Below, in pieces: positions 35,283-45,937 of a stretch of 64,000 nucleotides of DNA (the first letter of the stretch is position 1; every line of letters starts with the position of its first letter). A program made the position numbers and the translations under genes. The stretch spans positions 6,200,001 through 6,264,000 of the forward strand of contig OY970367.1 in NCBI GenBank assembly GCA_963718635.1, read 5' to 3'. The DNA is from JAIOQJ01 sp963718635 (GTDB lineage Bacteria > Planctomycetota > Planctomycetia > Gemmatales > Gemmataceae). Under the pieces are notes generated by a model that was not told the DNA's origin, made no database searches, and was given only the letters and a program-made list of their open reading frames with translations.

Positions 35283-37698
35283 ATGGACACGGCGCCTCCC
35301 TCGCGATCGCTCTGGCAAATCCCGACTTTTCTCGTGGGAATCATCTCACTGGTCGCCGTCTGGTTTGCGCGCCCGTACTGGCAGCAGACGCCGGCGCAAC
35401 GCTATGAGCAGGACCTAGCGGGCCTGCGCCAACTCCTCGACAAAAACCCGGTCGATGTCACCCAAGTGCAAACGCTGCTTCGTAAAGTTCATGGCATCGA
35501 TCCGCCGGCGAGCTTGGAGAAGCAGGCGGCTTACGTTATCGGCAGCGCGATCGTCGTAGTTGCCGAGGCGACTGCAAGCCCGGAAGACGCCGCAGAACAA
35601 TGGAAGGCAGGCGCAAGTTGTTGGAAGCCGCCTCGAAGGCCGGCGTTCCGGATGTCGACAAGCCGCGCCTTCAGCATCGACTGGCGAAAACCTGGCGCGT
35701 ACCGATGAGCCGGTCACCAAGGTGATCGAGACCTTAAGCGCTACCATCAAGTGCGGAGACGACCCGAGTGAAGGCTATCGTTTCCTGGCGGAATGCTACT
35801 TGAAGCTGGATCCGCCCGAACCGAAGAAGGCCCGTGATGCGCTGAAGGAATACATGGTTCATGTCTCGCCTAGCCGGGGGGAATCGCAACAACGGCAACT
35901 GAGTCAAGCGAGGCTCCAGCTTGGCGAGATACACACGCAGCTCGGCGAGCCGGATGAAGTGCGCAAGATGCTTGAGCGCATCGGCCCCGACTCCCCGCCC
36001 GATCTGTTGATCGCTGCGCGTATGCAGCTCGCCAAGGGCTATTTAGCCGAGCAGGATTGGACGCAAGCGATGCGCTGTTTGGAACAAGCACGTGATGTTC
36101 GCGGCGTAACGGCCAATCAAAAGATGACGATCCTTTATCTGCTGGCAGAGGCTTATCAAAAGGCGAACAAGTGCCCGGAAACGATCTCCGCGCTTGAACA
36201 ACTACGGCGCGGAGCAGGGCCCGAGGCTCAGGCTGCGGCTTTTCGTCTGGCGGAATGGCAATTGAGCGATCCGGTCAAGCCGGAAGCGGCCGTCGATGCA
36301 CTCGAATTCGCCGCCCTCACCGTGAAGGCAGGCGATAATTACGAAAACAAGCTTTTGCCGATTGGCGATGTGCGAACCATTTTCGAGACTGCCATTCAAA
36401 AGTTTCGAACGGCGGGCGCCTTTGAATTGACTGTTCGCGCGGCAAGGGCCTACGAACGATTTGCTGAAATGGGACGCGATCGCGAACTGGCCGCCGAGGC
36501 CCTGCAGGCTTGGGGCCAGGCTTTGCTCGATCGAGCCGTCCAGGTCGAAGCGTCCGAGCGCCCGAAGCTGGTCGAAGATGGAACCAAGCATATTCGCGAC
36601 GCCGCTCGGGAATGGCAACAAGCCGCGATGCTAAAGAAGATGCCGGCCGACAAAGGCGATCCCCTTTATAAAGCGGCCGAACTCTATCTCAAAGCCGGCG
36701 ACCAACAAGAAGCATTGAAGATGCTCGACGAACTGTTGCTGCGCGTGCCCGACTTTCCGGAGACGCGACAAGCTGAAGTTTGGCTGAAAAAGGGCGAATT
36801 TTATCTGGCCGACGGCAACCGCGAACAGGCCAAGCTCTGCTTCCAAAATGGCGTCCAGCTTGGCGAACGGCATCCCTCGCCTGCTTTATTGAAGTGCCGT
36901 ATAAGGCTTGCCGAAGTGTTGCTGAAAAGCAGCGATTCAAAGACTATCGCCCGCGCTATCGCGGATTTGGAAAATAGTCTTAGCGATCCAGACTTCACCA
37001 ACGACAGGGATCTGCATGCCAGCGCGATGCTCTTCATTGCGGAGGCCTATTTCCAGCAAAAGAACTATCGGAAGGCGGAGATTCCCTTCCGCACCTTGTT
37101 GAACAACTATCCGGAGAATGCCCGGGCTATCTACGCCCGTTTTATGATCGGCCAATGTTACTGGTTCATTGCAGGCCAAGAGGCGGATAAGTGCAAGGCG
37201 GCCAAAAAACTCTTGGACGATGCCAATGTGCCCGAAGACCGCAAGCGTGAGGCAGACGCGCAGTACGAAACGAGCTACAAGCAGTACATGGACTGGTTGA
37301 AGAAAGCGGCCGAGCCGTTCAAGGTCGTCGAGACGGCCCTATTGAACGGCATGGAGAATCCGAGTCTAGCGCCTGCCGATGCCGAACTGCTGCGCAAAGC
37401 ATCCCTGGCCGCAGCGGACTGCGCCTTTTTTGCCGGCGGCTATGAAGATTGCGTGGCCCGCTATGACGCGATCGCGCAACGCTACGCGGGAACCGTGGTG
37501 CAACTCGAAGCGCTGCGCTCGATGTGGCGCTGTTACCAATACTACTTGCAGAACGCCGATAAATCGGTTGACACGCTGACACAAATGCGAACCGCCTACC
37601 TGCAAATGCCCGATGCCGAGTTCGACGGCTCCTCTGAAGTCCGCCGTCGTGAATACTGGCAACGCTGGTTCGAACAAGTGGCGCCGATGAAGAAGTGA
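35283..37698 (+). CDS. Membrane-anchored TPR-repeat protein (two frameshifts)
   Basis: The N-terminus has one membrane helix (about residues 12-29, LWQIPTFLVGIISLVAVWF) followed by a long array of helical TPR units reaching the C-terminus, for example AARMQLAKGYLAEQDWTQAM, YKAAELYLKAGDQQEALKML, and ASAMLFIAEAYFQQKNYRKA. Frame changes near 35605 and 35695 split residues about 108-138. The total is about 805 residues. It should expose its repeats on one side of the inner membrane and act as a protein-binding scaffold. The partner is unknown. Confidence 0.8.
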
Positions 37699-37715
37699 AA
37701 AAGGGTGCATGGCGT

Positions 37716-37878
37716 CTTGTGAGCCCGACGCGCAAGCAAGGGTGCGATAGGAAATTCTTGTGAGCCCGACGCGCAAGCAAGGGAGCAATTGGAAATTCTT
37801 GTGAGCCCGACGCGCAAGCAAGAGTGCAATTGGAAATTCTTGTGAGCCCGACGTGCAAGCAAGGGTGCAATTGGAAAT
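37716..37878. repeat. Tandem array, 41-bp unit, four copies
   Basis: The unit starts CTTGTGAGCCCGACGCGCAA and ends GCAATTGGAAATT. Copies begin at 37716, 37757, 37798 and 37839 and differ by a few substitutions. The array lies between two converging genes. Open frames on the minus strand across it only encode repeated peptides and are rejected as genes. The core GAGCCCGACGCGCAAGC belongs to the GC-rich dispersed wording seen elsewhere. Confidence 0.95.
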
Positions 37879-37955
37879 CGAAAGTCTCCGTTTTGTGTCG
37901 GCAGGACCCCGGCCTGCCGAGCGTGAAGAGGCCGGGAGGCCTGTTCCCACGTGCT

Positions 37956-38219
37956 TTACACATCGGCCACTTCGTCCAGCCGCGTCACGGCGACGACGTC
38001 GTTGCGGAAAACCGTCACCCGTTTTCGATTGCGCTTGATGCCGGTGGCGATGCAGGCGGCCACATAGTTCTCGCGACTGGTCTCGGTGTCGCGCAGATCG
38101 TGCAAGTCGGCGTTTTTCAGTTCGAGGAAATGTTCGTCAATGCGTGTTAGCGTGCCAAGGCAGACGAACGGGCTACGCAGATCGATGACGACCTTGGCGC
38201 CGATCAGTTCAGCCAGCAT
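37956..38219 (-). CDS. Sm/LSM-like small protein
   Basis: This 87-residue protein reads as a small beta-barrel of the Sm-like type: LIGAKVVIDLRSPFVCLGTL, then RIDEHFLELKNADLHDL, and a basic end KRNRKRVTVFRNDVVAVTRL. Its start overlaps the last 11 bases of the FtsK-like gene, so it is the last gene of that operon and translationally coupled. Sm-like folds bind RNA or act as oligomeric rings; neither is proven. Its conserved position suggests that it belongs to the system. Confidence 0.6.
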   Translation of the reverse strand: MLAELIGAKVVIDLRSPFVCLGTLTRIDEHFLELKNADLHDLRDTETSRENYVAACIATGIKRNRKRVTVFRNDVVAVTRLDEVADV

Positions 38220-41200
38220 GGGCTTGCTCCGTTGCTCGGCTCGCGAGCGTTGTCTTCACTTCCTTAAGCCATTCGGCCGGGGGCAAGCCATAGGGTCGGA
38301 ACTTTTCGGGCTGAGCCATTTCTTCAGTCAGGAAAAGCGCTCGGTTACGGCCCAGGCGGCTGGCAACAGGAATATCAATCAACGTGCTCGAATCATTGGC
38401 GCTCATCTGGAAGATGATGCGCATGGCAAACTCGCGCAGCATCTGGCGATCGAAACAGCGATTCAAATTGGTGAGAACATCGCACCATACCAGGACGTGA
38501 ACGCCAACGGTTGGCCCCTCGCGCAGAATGTTGGCGAAGTGTTCCGCAGGCGACACGACGCGCTCGCGCCGCGCCGACCGAAGCCCATCTCCTCTTCTTT
38601 ACGCAGGTCGCGAAAGCGCTGGATGCCATGAATGAAGACATAACGCGGCGAACGATCGGCCTGCTCACCTTTTTGACGCGCGGTCACCATGGTGCCCAGC
38701 GCCGCCAGGTGCTCTCCAATGCGATTGCGTTCGGGGAATACCAGCGGATGCGGGATAGCAGCAGCGATCTTGCCGAGTACGCCCGCGTTCGTATCGTCGT
38801 CGAGGGTTCCATCCAGGATTAAGAATTCAGCCGAACGATCGTGTTGCGCCGCTAAACCGAGCAAGGCGGCGGCAAAAATAGCCAGCGCCGCCTCTTCATT
38901 CTGCCCGACGATCAGCAGATTGTTGCCGCTATGCGTGCGGAAGATCGCAGCCGTCGGATCTTTGATGGCGATGGCATCGCCGAGCCAGGCTGAAGCGCTA
39001 CGCAGATCAGTCGGCCAAGTGGGACGTTCGAGGAATTTCTTCAGCAACTTGTTGTTCGGCAGTTCAGCCGCGCTGTTTCCTTCGAATACGAGCGGAGGCG
39101 GATATTTTCCATTGGTGGCTGGCGGGCATGCACTTGCTCCAGCAATTCCTCGCGCGGGTGTCCGACAGATAAACCACTTGGAAGAGATCGTTCCCCTCAG
39201 CCAAGCCGTTGGCATCGTTGTAGATGGCTTCGCCGGGACGGGTGAGCAGGCGGGCCGCCATGTTGTCTTTGTTCAAAATAAATTGAGCGTCGGCGTCGCT
39301 GCATTGCAGTGCGATGCGCACAGCCATTTGATCGATCGTGCTGCGGGCGAGCGAATAGGCGCCGCCGAGCGTTTGCGAGCCAAGCATCACATGCAGGCCG
39401 AACGCACGACCTTGGCGCACGAGACGATCGAGCAACAGCGCCGTCTCTTGAGCAATGCGATCATCCTCGACAAAAAACTCCTGAAATTCGTCGACAATTA
39501 ACATGATGCGCGGACAAGTCTCCGCCGACTTCTGCTCTTCGAGGTGAGCGCGATAACCCGCGACATCGTTGACGCTGGAATCTCGAAAGCGATCGCCGCG
39601 CAGCTTTAGCTCGCCGTCGAGACGCTGTAGAACGCTCAGGCCGAACTCGCGTTCGCTTTCGATGGCGATCACCCGGGCATGGGGCAGATGATGGTCGGCA
39701 TAGGCTTTGAACTCGACGCCTTTTTTGAAGTCGATCAAGTAAAGTTCGATCTCTTCTGGCGGATAATGAAGAGCCAGATTGGTGATCAAGGCATGGAGCA
39801 ATGTCGATTTGCCCGAGCCGGTTTTGCCGGCTACCAGCGCGTGCTGAGCGGTGCCTTGGCCCAGGAGGAATTGCTGAAGCTTTGTGCGCCTGCCCGGCCA
39901 ATGGCCACGGAGATTTTCTTACGGCTGTCGCCCTTCCAAATCTGGTCGGCAGCCGGCATGACGGCATCGAACGGCACCTGCACGCGGTTGGCATCGCGGC
40001 CGCGTTCCCCGACGATCCGGACGAGGCGTACGATTTCATCGGAGGCGGGCGGCGACTTCAGCGCGAGTGGGAACTTGGCGAAGTCTGGATCCTTCCAAAT
40101 AAACGCATCGTTCTTCCAGACCAGGTTGGCACTCCCCTGTTCGAGATCGGCAATGTTGAAACCGGGCGGGACTGGAAGTTTCGAGTCGATGCTGATTAGC
40201 GTGCAAACGCCGCACGTCGAACCGCTTTGCACAATGCTGACGAGGCGGCGGCACGATTCCAAGCTAAAGTTTGCTGGAAAATTAGCAACCACCAACACGC
40301 GGAAAGGCTCCGCCACTTCACCCGCCTGAATGTTGTACTCTTCGATGCTCTTGTACTGATTGCGCAGATACTTCTGGATGACGTTTTCCATGTGAGCGGT
40401 GAGATCGGCCAGCCGTTTCTCGATCTGCGCAGGCTCTGTCCATATGCGGGCGCCGATCAGGTTTTCGTCGTAATCGCCCAGGTGCATGAACGCGGCAAAG
40501 TTATCCCCGAGGCCGATCGGATCGATAACCGTGAAGCGAACTTTGCCGGCGGGGATAGCCGTCAGATAACGCAGCATCATTTCCTGCAACTGCTGCACCG
40601 CCTTGTCGCGCCCTGCGTCGCGAGCCTTCAACACGAGCGAGCAGCGATCGGGAAACGGCAAAAAGGCAGGCAACTCCATCCGCACGGGAATCGCGGGGGC
40701 AAGCTCTTCCTCTTCCGGCAACCCGCCGGGGAGTTCGCGCAAATCTACCGCAATTTTCCCGAAGCGAATCCCTTTTGGTATGTCGACAACGGGCGGGAAG
40801 TCCTTCCAGAAAGGCGCTTCCCAAGGGAGAAACGATTCATTCTCCGCCGCTCGTAGATGATTCACCACGTTGAGCAATCGGTCTTGGCCGATCCGCCAGC
40901 GATCAGCCAGCTGCTTCCATTCGGTTGCGCGTACGCTTTCGGCTTGCTGCTTACGCGCTTCGTAGAGTCGCTCAGCTTCCGCCAATGTTGCATCGTGACG
41001 GGCTATGCATTGTTGCAACATTGGGTTGAAATGGCTCTCGGCCTTGCGCAGCGTCTCAAGCTGCCAGGCGCGCCAACGCTCTGCATCACGTTCGTGCTTA
41101 TCTTCCGCCGCGGCTATATCCGCCTGCACGCGATTGGCGACCTTGGTCAACAACGGGTTGTATTTGTCCTCGGCCCGGTTCTTCTGAATATTGCGCGTTT

Positions 41201-42106
41201 TACCGGCTTCGAGCACTTGGGCTTTATGCTCGGCGAGCGCTGCCCGCAGCATCCGATCATGAGCCTGTTTCGCCGATGCCAAAGCGGTCGCCAAGTTTAT
41301 AGCCGTCTCATGGCTGCGCCGCAGAGCACGAGAGCGAATGAACAAATGCAGCAACACACTGGCGAGAAGGGTGAAGCCAATCGCACCGATGATCCCATAA
41401 ACGCGGTGTTGCGACATCAAGACGACGGGCAGAGCAGAAACAACGGCAAAAAGAGCAAACCATTGCAGAAAGCCGGCAACCCCCGCTTGGCGCAGCGAGC
41501 GCTGATTTTTGAGTTGGTTCAGCGATTCGCCCGCACTGCGGATCGCCGCATCCATCTGTTCGAGCGGTTCGCTCGATTCGTGGGCATTGACCCGCGGTTG
41601 TAATTCACTTGCGATCAATCCCGCGCGATCGAGATAAGGTTTGGCGTCGCGCCATGTCGCGTCAATGGCCTCGGCGCCAGCAGCCGCCTTGCGCCGTAAT
41701 GTCTCGTATTGCTCGTTCGCATGTTTCTCCGCCGCTTCGTGCATCGAATCGGCCGTCCAATGAGCATCGGCAAAGGTGGCGCGTGTCTTTTCTTCATCGT
41801 TGCGCGCCGGTCTTTCACTTCCTGGATGGTGAAATCGCGAAGCTTGTCGGCGGCCGCCTGCTCGGCCTCATGCTTTTGATGGATCGACTGCCGCGCTTCT
41901 TCCCAGGCTTTCGAGATTGACGTGCGCTCGTGTTCGCGATCAGCGCTCATGCTCTTACGGGCGCGGGCAATATCGCGATTCGCTTCGACATTCGCGGCTT
42001 CGAACTTCTCCCGGCAACGTTGCTCCGCAGCCGAACGATCCTCCACCAACTTCAACAACTCGCGCAGCGCTTCGCGCTCCACTTCGTAGAGATTGCGACC
42101 TATCAT
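38209..42106 (-). CDS. EssC/FtsK-SpoIIIE-type multi-domain ATPase (about four frameshifts)
   Basis: The ATG at 42106 overlaps the stop of the preceding gene (ATGA). The rebuilt protein has about 1,299 residues. Residues 1-200 are charged coiled coil (EQRCREKFEAANVEANRDIA); two membrane helices lie at about 210-231 and 235-257; a second coiled coil follows to about 430. Three FtsK-like ATPase modules follow. The first (VRFTVIDPIGLGDNFAAF, FRVLVVANFP) lacks a P-loop; the second has an intact Walker A GKTGSGKST near residue 760 and Walker B RIMLIVDEFQEF near 869; the third has VGQNEEAA in place of a P-loop. Frame shifts occur near 41820, 39830, 39150 and 38560. This layout matches EccC/EssC motors of type VII secretion, not the chromosome FtsK (no gamma domain). 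The substrates are inferred to be the neighbouring small proteins. Confidence 0.8.
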
Positions 42107-42346
42107 GACAGCAAACTCCCCAACCCCATTTCGCCCGTGCATTCACGGCGAGCCTGGGCGAACACTTGCGTCAGCCGATCAATTGCGCAGTAGTTCATCT
42201 TCGGTCAACTGGTTCAACGGTCCCCAGATCTTCTCTTCAAACTCCGCACGAACCTGGTCGGTCCAATGCTCCTCGACTTCGTCCCAGCGATGGCGTATTT
42301 GCTGAAGGGCGTCGTAGAGTCTCCCCCGGCCGGCATCGGTCTTCAT
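42103..42346 (-). CDS. Small WXG100-like protein with W-x-D-Q motif (one frameshift)
   Basis: ATG 42346 overlaps the stop of the gene before it (ATGA), and its own stop overlaps the start of the ATPase gene. The product is about 80 residues, all helical, with HWTDQVRAEFEEKIWGPL near the centre (W28, D30, Q31). One extra A near 42185 (CGCAATTGAT for CGCATTGAT) causes a false stop after ELLR; the tail continues as DRLTQVFAQARRECTGEMGL. The size, helical-hairpin pattern and central Trp resemble WXG100 proteins. It is probably a substrate or chaperone-like partner of the ATPase. Confidence 0.65.
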
Positions 42347-42865
42347 GCGGGATCCTTTCGCGCTTCGACGGGTGCGCTTGGGGCAGCGTTCAGATTCAAA
42401 TAGGCTTCGAGACTCGTAATTTGGCCGTTCAAGAGAGCCAGCGCCCGAGGCAGATCGCCTTCGAGAAAATTCGACAGATGCCGGGCCGGGCCGTTGTACT
42501 CTTCATTGACGAGTTTCGGCATCTGATGATACCAACGCCTGACAACGGCTACTTGTTGGCGCGTGGTCGAGATAATCCTCGGCCTTCCAGAGCGCCTCTT
42601 CTTGCACGCTGCAATCGGGAATACGACCCGAAAAATCGGGAAACTTGCGGTTCGATAGTTCCGTCTTGTAGCGGACGACGTCTTCTTCGGCGTCGCGAAC
42701 TTCATTCTGCCAGTGACGCAGCTGGTCATCGAGCCACGAATCGGCCCGTTGAATTTCAAGTGCGATGCCGGATAGCGATTCGACAGCCTCCGTCCGAAAG
42801 ATGCACAGCGCGGCGTGCCAATCGTAAAGCGCCTGCAGCGAATGGACGCTGGCGGAACCGTTCAT
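42343..42865 (-). CDS. Helical/coiled-coil protein of the WXG-like operon (one frameshift)
   Basis: The protein of about 174 residues starts MNGSASVHSLQALYDWHAAL and is helical throughout. SWLDDQLRHWQNEVRDAEED lies near residue 45; the part KAEDYLDHARQQVAVVRRWY shows that one extra base near 42550 splits the gene. It ends SLEAYLNLNAAPSAPVEARK followed by DPA. Its start lies 8 bases after the WXG100-like gene and its stop overlaps the next start. By length it could be an LXG/PPE-like larger partner or an adaptor, but no family is recognised. Confidence 0.65.
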
Positions 42866-42873
42866 GCTTTCCC

Positions 42874-43146
42874 TCAGCGTTGTGTCATATATTCTTCAAT
42901 CCGTTCCGCTTTACGCAGCAGGAACGGCAGGTGTTGATCGGCTGTCTCGAGGAATTTATCGAGCACGCTTACCGTCTGCTCGAATTCTTGGAGAAACAAA
43001 GCATGTTCTTGATCGCGCCAGGTGTCTCCCAGCGCCAACAACTGCCCATGCAAGGCGGCCAGATTGGCATGGACGTCGTTATTGAAGCGCTTGAGACTGT
43101 TGGCAAACCGGCGCAGCTCGGCCGGATCGACGATTGCTTGTGCCAT
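42874..43146 (-). CDS. WXG100-like protein with W-R-D in place of W-x-G
   Basis: The 90-residue protein is undamaged. It is predicted to be a helix-turn-helix hairpin: helix 1 PAELRRFANSLKRFNNDVHA with NLAALHGQLLALG, turn with DTWRDQ (W43, D45), and helix 2 HALFLQEFEQTVSVLDKFLE. This is the size and layout of WXG100 (ESAT-6-like) proteins, but the Gly of W-x-G is Asp. No exact C-terminal YxxxD/E signal is present (Y86 is followed by R90). It is the first gene of a five-gene operon with an EssC/FtsK-like ATPase, which strongly supports the type VII-like reading. Confidence 0.75.
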   Translation of the reverse strand: MAQAIVDPAELRRFANSLKRFNNDVHANLAALHGQLLALGDTWRDQEHALFLQEFEQTVSVLDKFLETADQHLPFLLRKAERIEEYMTQR

Positions 43147-43382
43147 GTTCGGCCCCGGAAGTGATCAAAAAACTGAACGAGGTGATTGTATACGATTGAC
43201 GGCAATCGATGGATGAATGGGCTTAATCCTGGTAGTCGCTACACCATGAAGGAGTACCGGCACATCAAGCCAACAGGCCATGAATGCCATCTGGTCCAAA
43301 ATCGCTCTTGTCCCTCGCTTTCTTTTTTATGACCAGCGTATACAACAGATGTTCAACGAAAAAATTTGAAAGGTGAATCGTA

Positions 43383-43623
43383 ATGGCTCTTAATTCCCGT
43401 AAACGTCGTAAACAGATGCGTCAGCGCGACATGCGGGCGTCGCGGATTGAAAACGGTATGCTGAAGCGTAAAGAACGCACGCGCCGCGATGCATCCATGA
43501 CTGCACTGGTCAAAAAGGGAACTTTGCCCTTCACGCCCGCGATCTTGAGACTGGCTGAGCGTTCAGATCGACAAGCCAGGCCGTTTGATCACGCCGGAAG
43601 ATGTGCAGAAGCTCGTGGCGTAG
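43383..43623 (+). CDS. Small basic conserved-looking protein (one frameshift)
   Basis: The ATG at 43383 follows GAAAGGTGAATCGTA. The product starts MALNSRKRRKQMRQRDMRAS and is very rich in Arg and Lys up to residue 45. After a one-base shift near 43553 it ends WLSVQIDKPGRLITPEDVQK with LVA, a sensible C-terminus with a short helix. About 80 residues. It could bind nucleic acid or ribosomes, but no family is recognised. It is divergent from the WXG-like operon. Confidence 0.55.
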
Positions 43624-44041
43624 TGCTTCGACATAATTTTATTTGCGGGTCGCAATCTCGTAGCCGTATTCGCCAGAATACGGGCCAGGATGATTGAAAC
43701 CCCGCATTTTGGCGAACGCGGCTGCCCGAAATTAGAGGTGCCGTAACTTACGCTTCCGGCTCGCACACCGGCGCCCTTCCAAATCCTGCAAGCGGTCTTC
43801 ATTCTATTTTCATTTACGCCTTCCAGTTCTGGAACCTTCGCGGGGGCAATTTCGTCCTATAGATATGTTTCGTCCCCTAGTGAACGTTCGTAATCCGAGA
43901 TAAGACATCTCGATATTTGTTTGACACTCCGTTGAAATACCTTGTAAGATGATAGCGACTCCAACAAACCTTTGCCCACGATCTGCTTTAACTAGTCTTG
44001 ATTGTCTCTCCTCTTGCCGCCGCTTTCAGGAGACTGGAACG
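43624..44041. other. Intergenic region upstream of the DUF1549 gene
   Basis: It holds a promoter at 43921-43950. On the minus strand a short frame ending RGFNHPGPYSGEYGYEIATR at 43636 looks protein-like but has no intact upstream part, so it may be a gene remnant. Confidence 0.4.
43921..43950 (+). promoter_or_regulatory. Sigma-70-like promoter
   Basis: TTGACA at 43921-43926 is followed after 18 bases by TAAGAT at 43945-43950, which matches the -35/-10 consensus. It lies about 90 bases upstream of the ATG at 44042 and would give a short leader. Confidence 0.55.
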
Positions 44042-45900
44042 ATGTTTCATCGCGCGACCCGATTGACTTTAGGCCTGTTGGCCTCCGGCCTTATGCTGGC
44101 AGCCGCAAGCACTCAGGCCCAGGTAATTCCTGCGCCCCTTTTCAAAGCAAAATCATCGACGACAACCTGCGCAAGGCGTGGACCGACGTCAAAATCTCTC
44201 CGGCCAAGCAAGCGCCCGATCTGGAATACATGCGACGCGTGTTTCTGGATGTGATCGGCCGTATCCCAACTGCCGACGAAATCCGCGATTTCGAAAAGGA
44301 TCGCTCCGCCGATAAGCGAGCCAAGCTCGTGAAACGCTTGCTCTACGATGAGGCCTACAAGATCAAAGGCGACGACGGCAAGACGGTCGTGTACGAATAT
44401 GCCGACGAGTACGCCAAGCATTGGGCCGACATCTGGATGGTATGGACCATGACTCGTGCCGGCACGAACGAAGTCTATCACGAACAGATGGAATTCTGGT
44501 TGAAGAAGCAATTTGCCAACAACGTTGGCTACGACACGCTGGTTCGATCGCTGCTCACCGCTTCGGGCAAGGGAACGGAGAATGGCGCAGCGAACTTCGT
44601 GATGGCTCACTTAGGCGAGGCCAGCCCACCTGATCGCCGCATTAGCGATGGCCCCTTCGATGCAGTGCCGATCACTTCGCGCGTTACCCGTCTTTTCCTT
44701 GGCATTCAAACGCAATGTACGCAGTGTCACGATCACCCGTTCAATCCCGAATGGGGCCAGGAAAATTTCTGGGGCGTGAATGCGTTCTTCCGGCAAACTT
44801 CACGCGATGCTACACCGACTCCTCCCGCCGGCGCCTTGAACAAGAAGCAGAAGGGGATTGATGCCGTTAAGGTAACGGTTACCGACGATCCGAAGTTGAA
44901 CAGCAATAAGCTGACCTTCTTTGAACGACGCAGCGGCGTGTTGATGTCCACCAAGCCGACTTTTCTTGCCGACTTAGCGGATCTGGAAAAAGACAAAGGC
45001 GAGCGGACGAAGAAGCCATTGGCCGGTGATACCCCGAAGAGCCGGCGCGAAGTGCTCGCCGACTATATGATCTCCCACGACAACTTCGGCAAAGCCTACG
45101 TGAATCGCCTCTGGGCGCACTTCTTCGGCCGAGGCTTGAACGAACAAGCCGTCTGCGATGATTTCGGTGGCCATAACAAGTTGATTCACCCGGAAATCCT
45201 GGAACAGCTGGGCCAAGAGTTCATCAAGTACAAATACGATTCTAAAGAGGTCATCAAGTGGATCTGCTTGAGCGAAGCTTATAACTTGAGTTACATCGCA
45301 CCCACTAAGGAAATGACCAAGCCGGAATTCGACGTTTATTTCGGCCGGATGCCATTGAAAGCGATGAGTCCGGAAGTGTTGTTCGAATCGCTGGCCACGG
45401 CCGTGAAGGCCGACACGGCCGTCGATAAGGAAGCACGCAAGGCGGCCCGCGAAAACTGGATGCGCAAACTCGTCAATAACTTCGGCGACGATGAAGGCAA
45501 CGAAATGACCTTCAACGGAACCATCGTTCAGGCATTGTTGATGATGAACGGCAAAGAGCTCAACGATGAAATCAAACGTGCGGATGGCATGGTCGCCAAG
45601 GCCCTCGCCCGCGCTGCCAAGCAATCTAACCCCGACAAGTACATGATTGACGAAATCTATCTCACCGCACTTGGTCGTCATCCGAGCGAGACTACAATGG
45701 TTGAGTTCAAGAAGGTGGACCCGAAAACGAAGAAGGAAATCACTAGCGGCAAAGTGACGGAGCTCGCCTTCGTTAAATCGCAACTTGCCGCGGCCAAGTC
45801 TGGCGGCCCGGGCGCCAAGGGCAAGGGCGCTCATGAATTGTTCTTCGAAGACCTGTTCTGGACGCTTTTGAACACGAACGAGTTCATGCTCAATCACTAA
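44042..45900 (+). CDS. DUF1549/DUF1553 planctomycete secreted protein (one frameshift)
   Basis: ATG 44042 begins a signal peptide (LTLGLLASGLMLAAASTQAQ). About 30 codons later, near 44135, the frame shifts by one, and the mature protein continues as IIDDNLRKAWTDVKISPAKQ. DUF1549 covers roughly residues 35-270 (DLEYMRRVFLDVIGRIPTAD, CTQCHDHPFNPEWGQENFWG with a CxxCH-like motif) and DUF1553 the rest (FGKAYVNRLWAHFFGRGLN). The total is about 619 residues. These planctomycete-specific proteins are usually beside a DUF1501 gene; here the DUF1501 gene is 8 kb away on the other strand. The function is unknown, perhaps polysaccharide use. Confidence 0.9.
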
Positions 45901-45937
45901 ACGTTTTATTAGCCGGACGCGCCAGCGACGGAGTAAT

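Noticed and set aside
37319..37963. Minus-strand open frames with repeated peptides
   Set aside because: They are translations of the 41-bp DNA repeat and of the antisense strand of the TPR gene.
38209..42106. Chromosome-translocating FtsK
   Set aside because: It has two and not four membrane helices, three ATPase modules, no gamma domain and partner genes of the WXG100 type.
43563..43802. Minus-strand gene after the small basic protein
   Set aside because: Only a short protein-like end (GFNHPGPYSGEYGYEIATRK) is present; upstream codons merge into dispersed repeat sequence.
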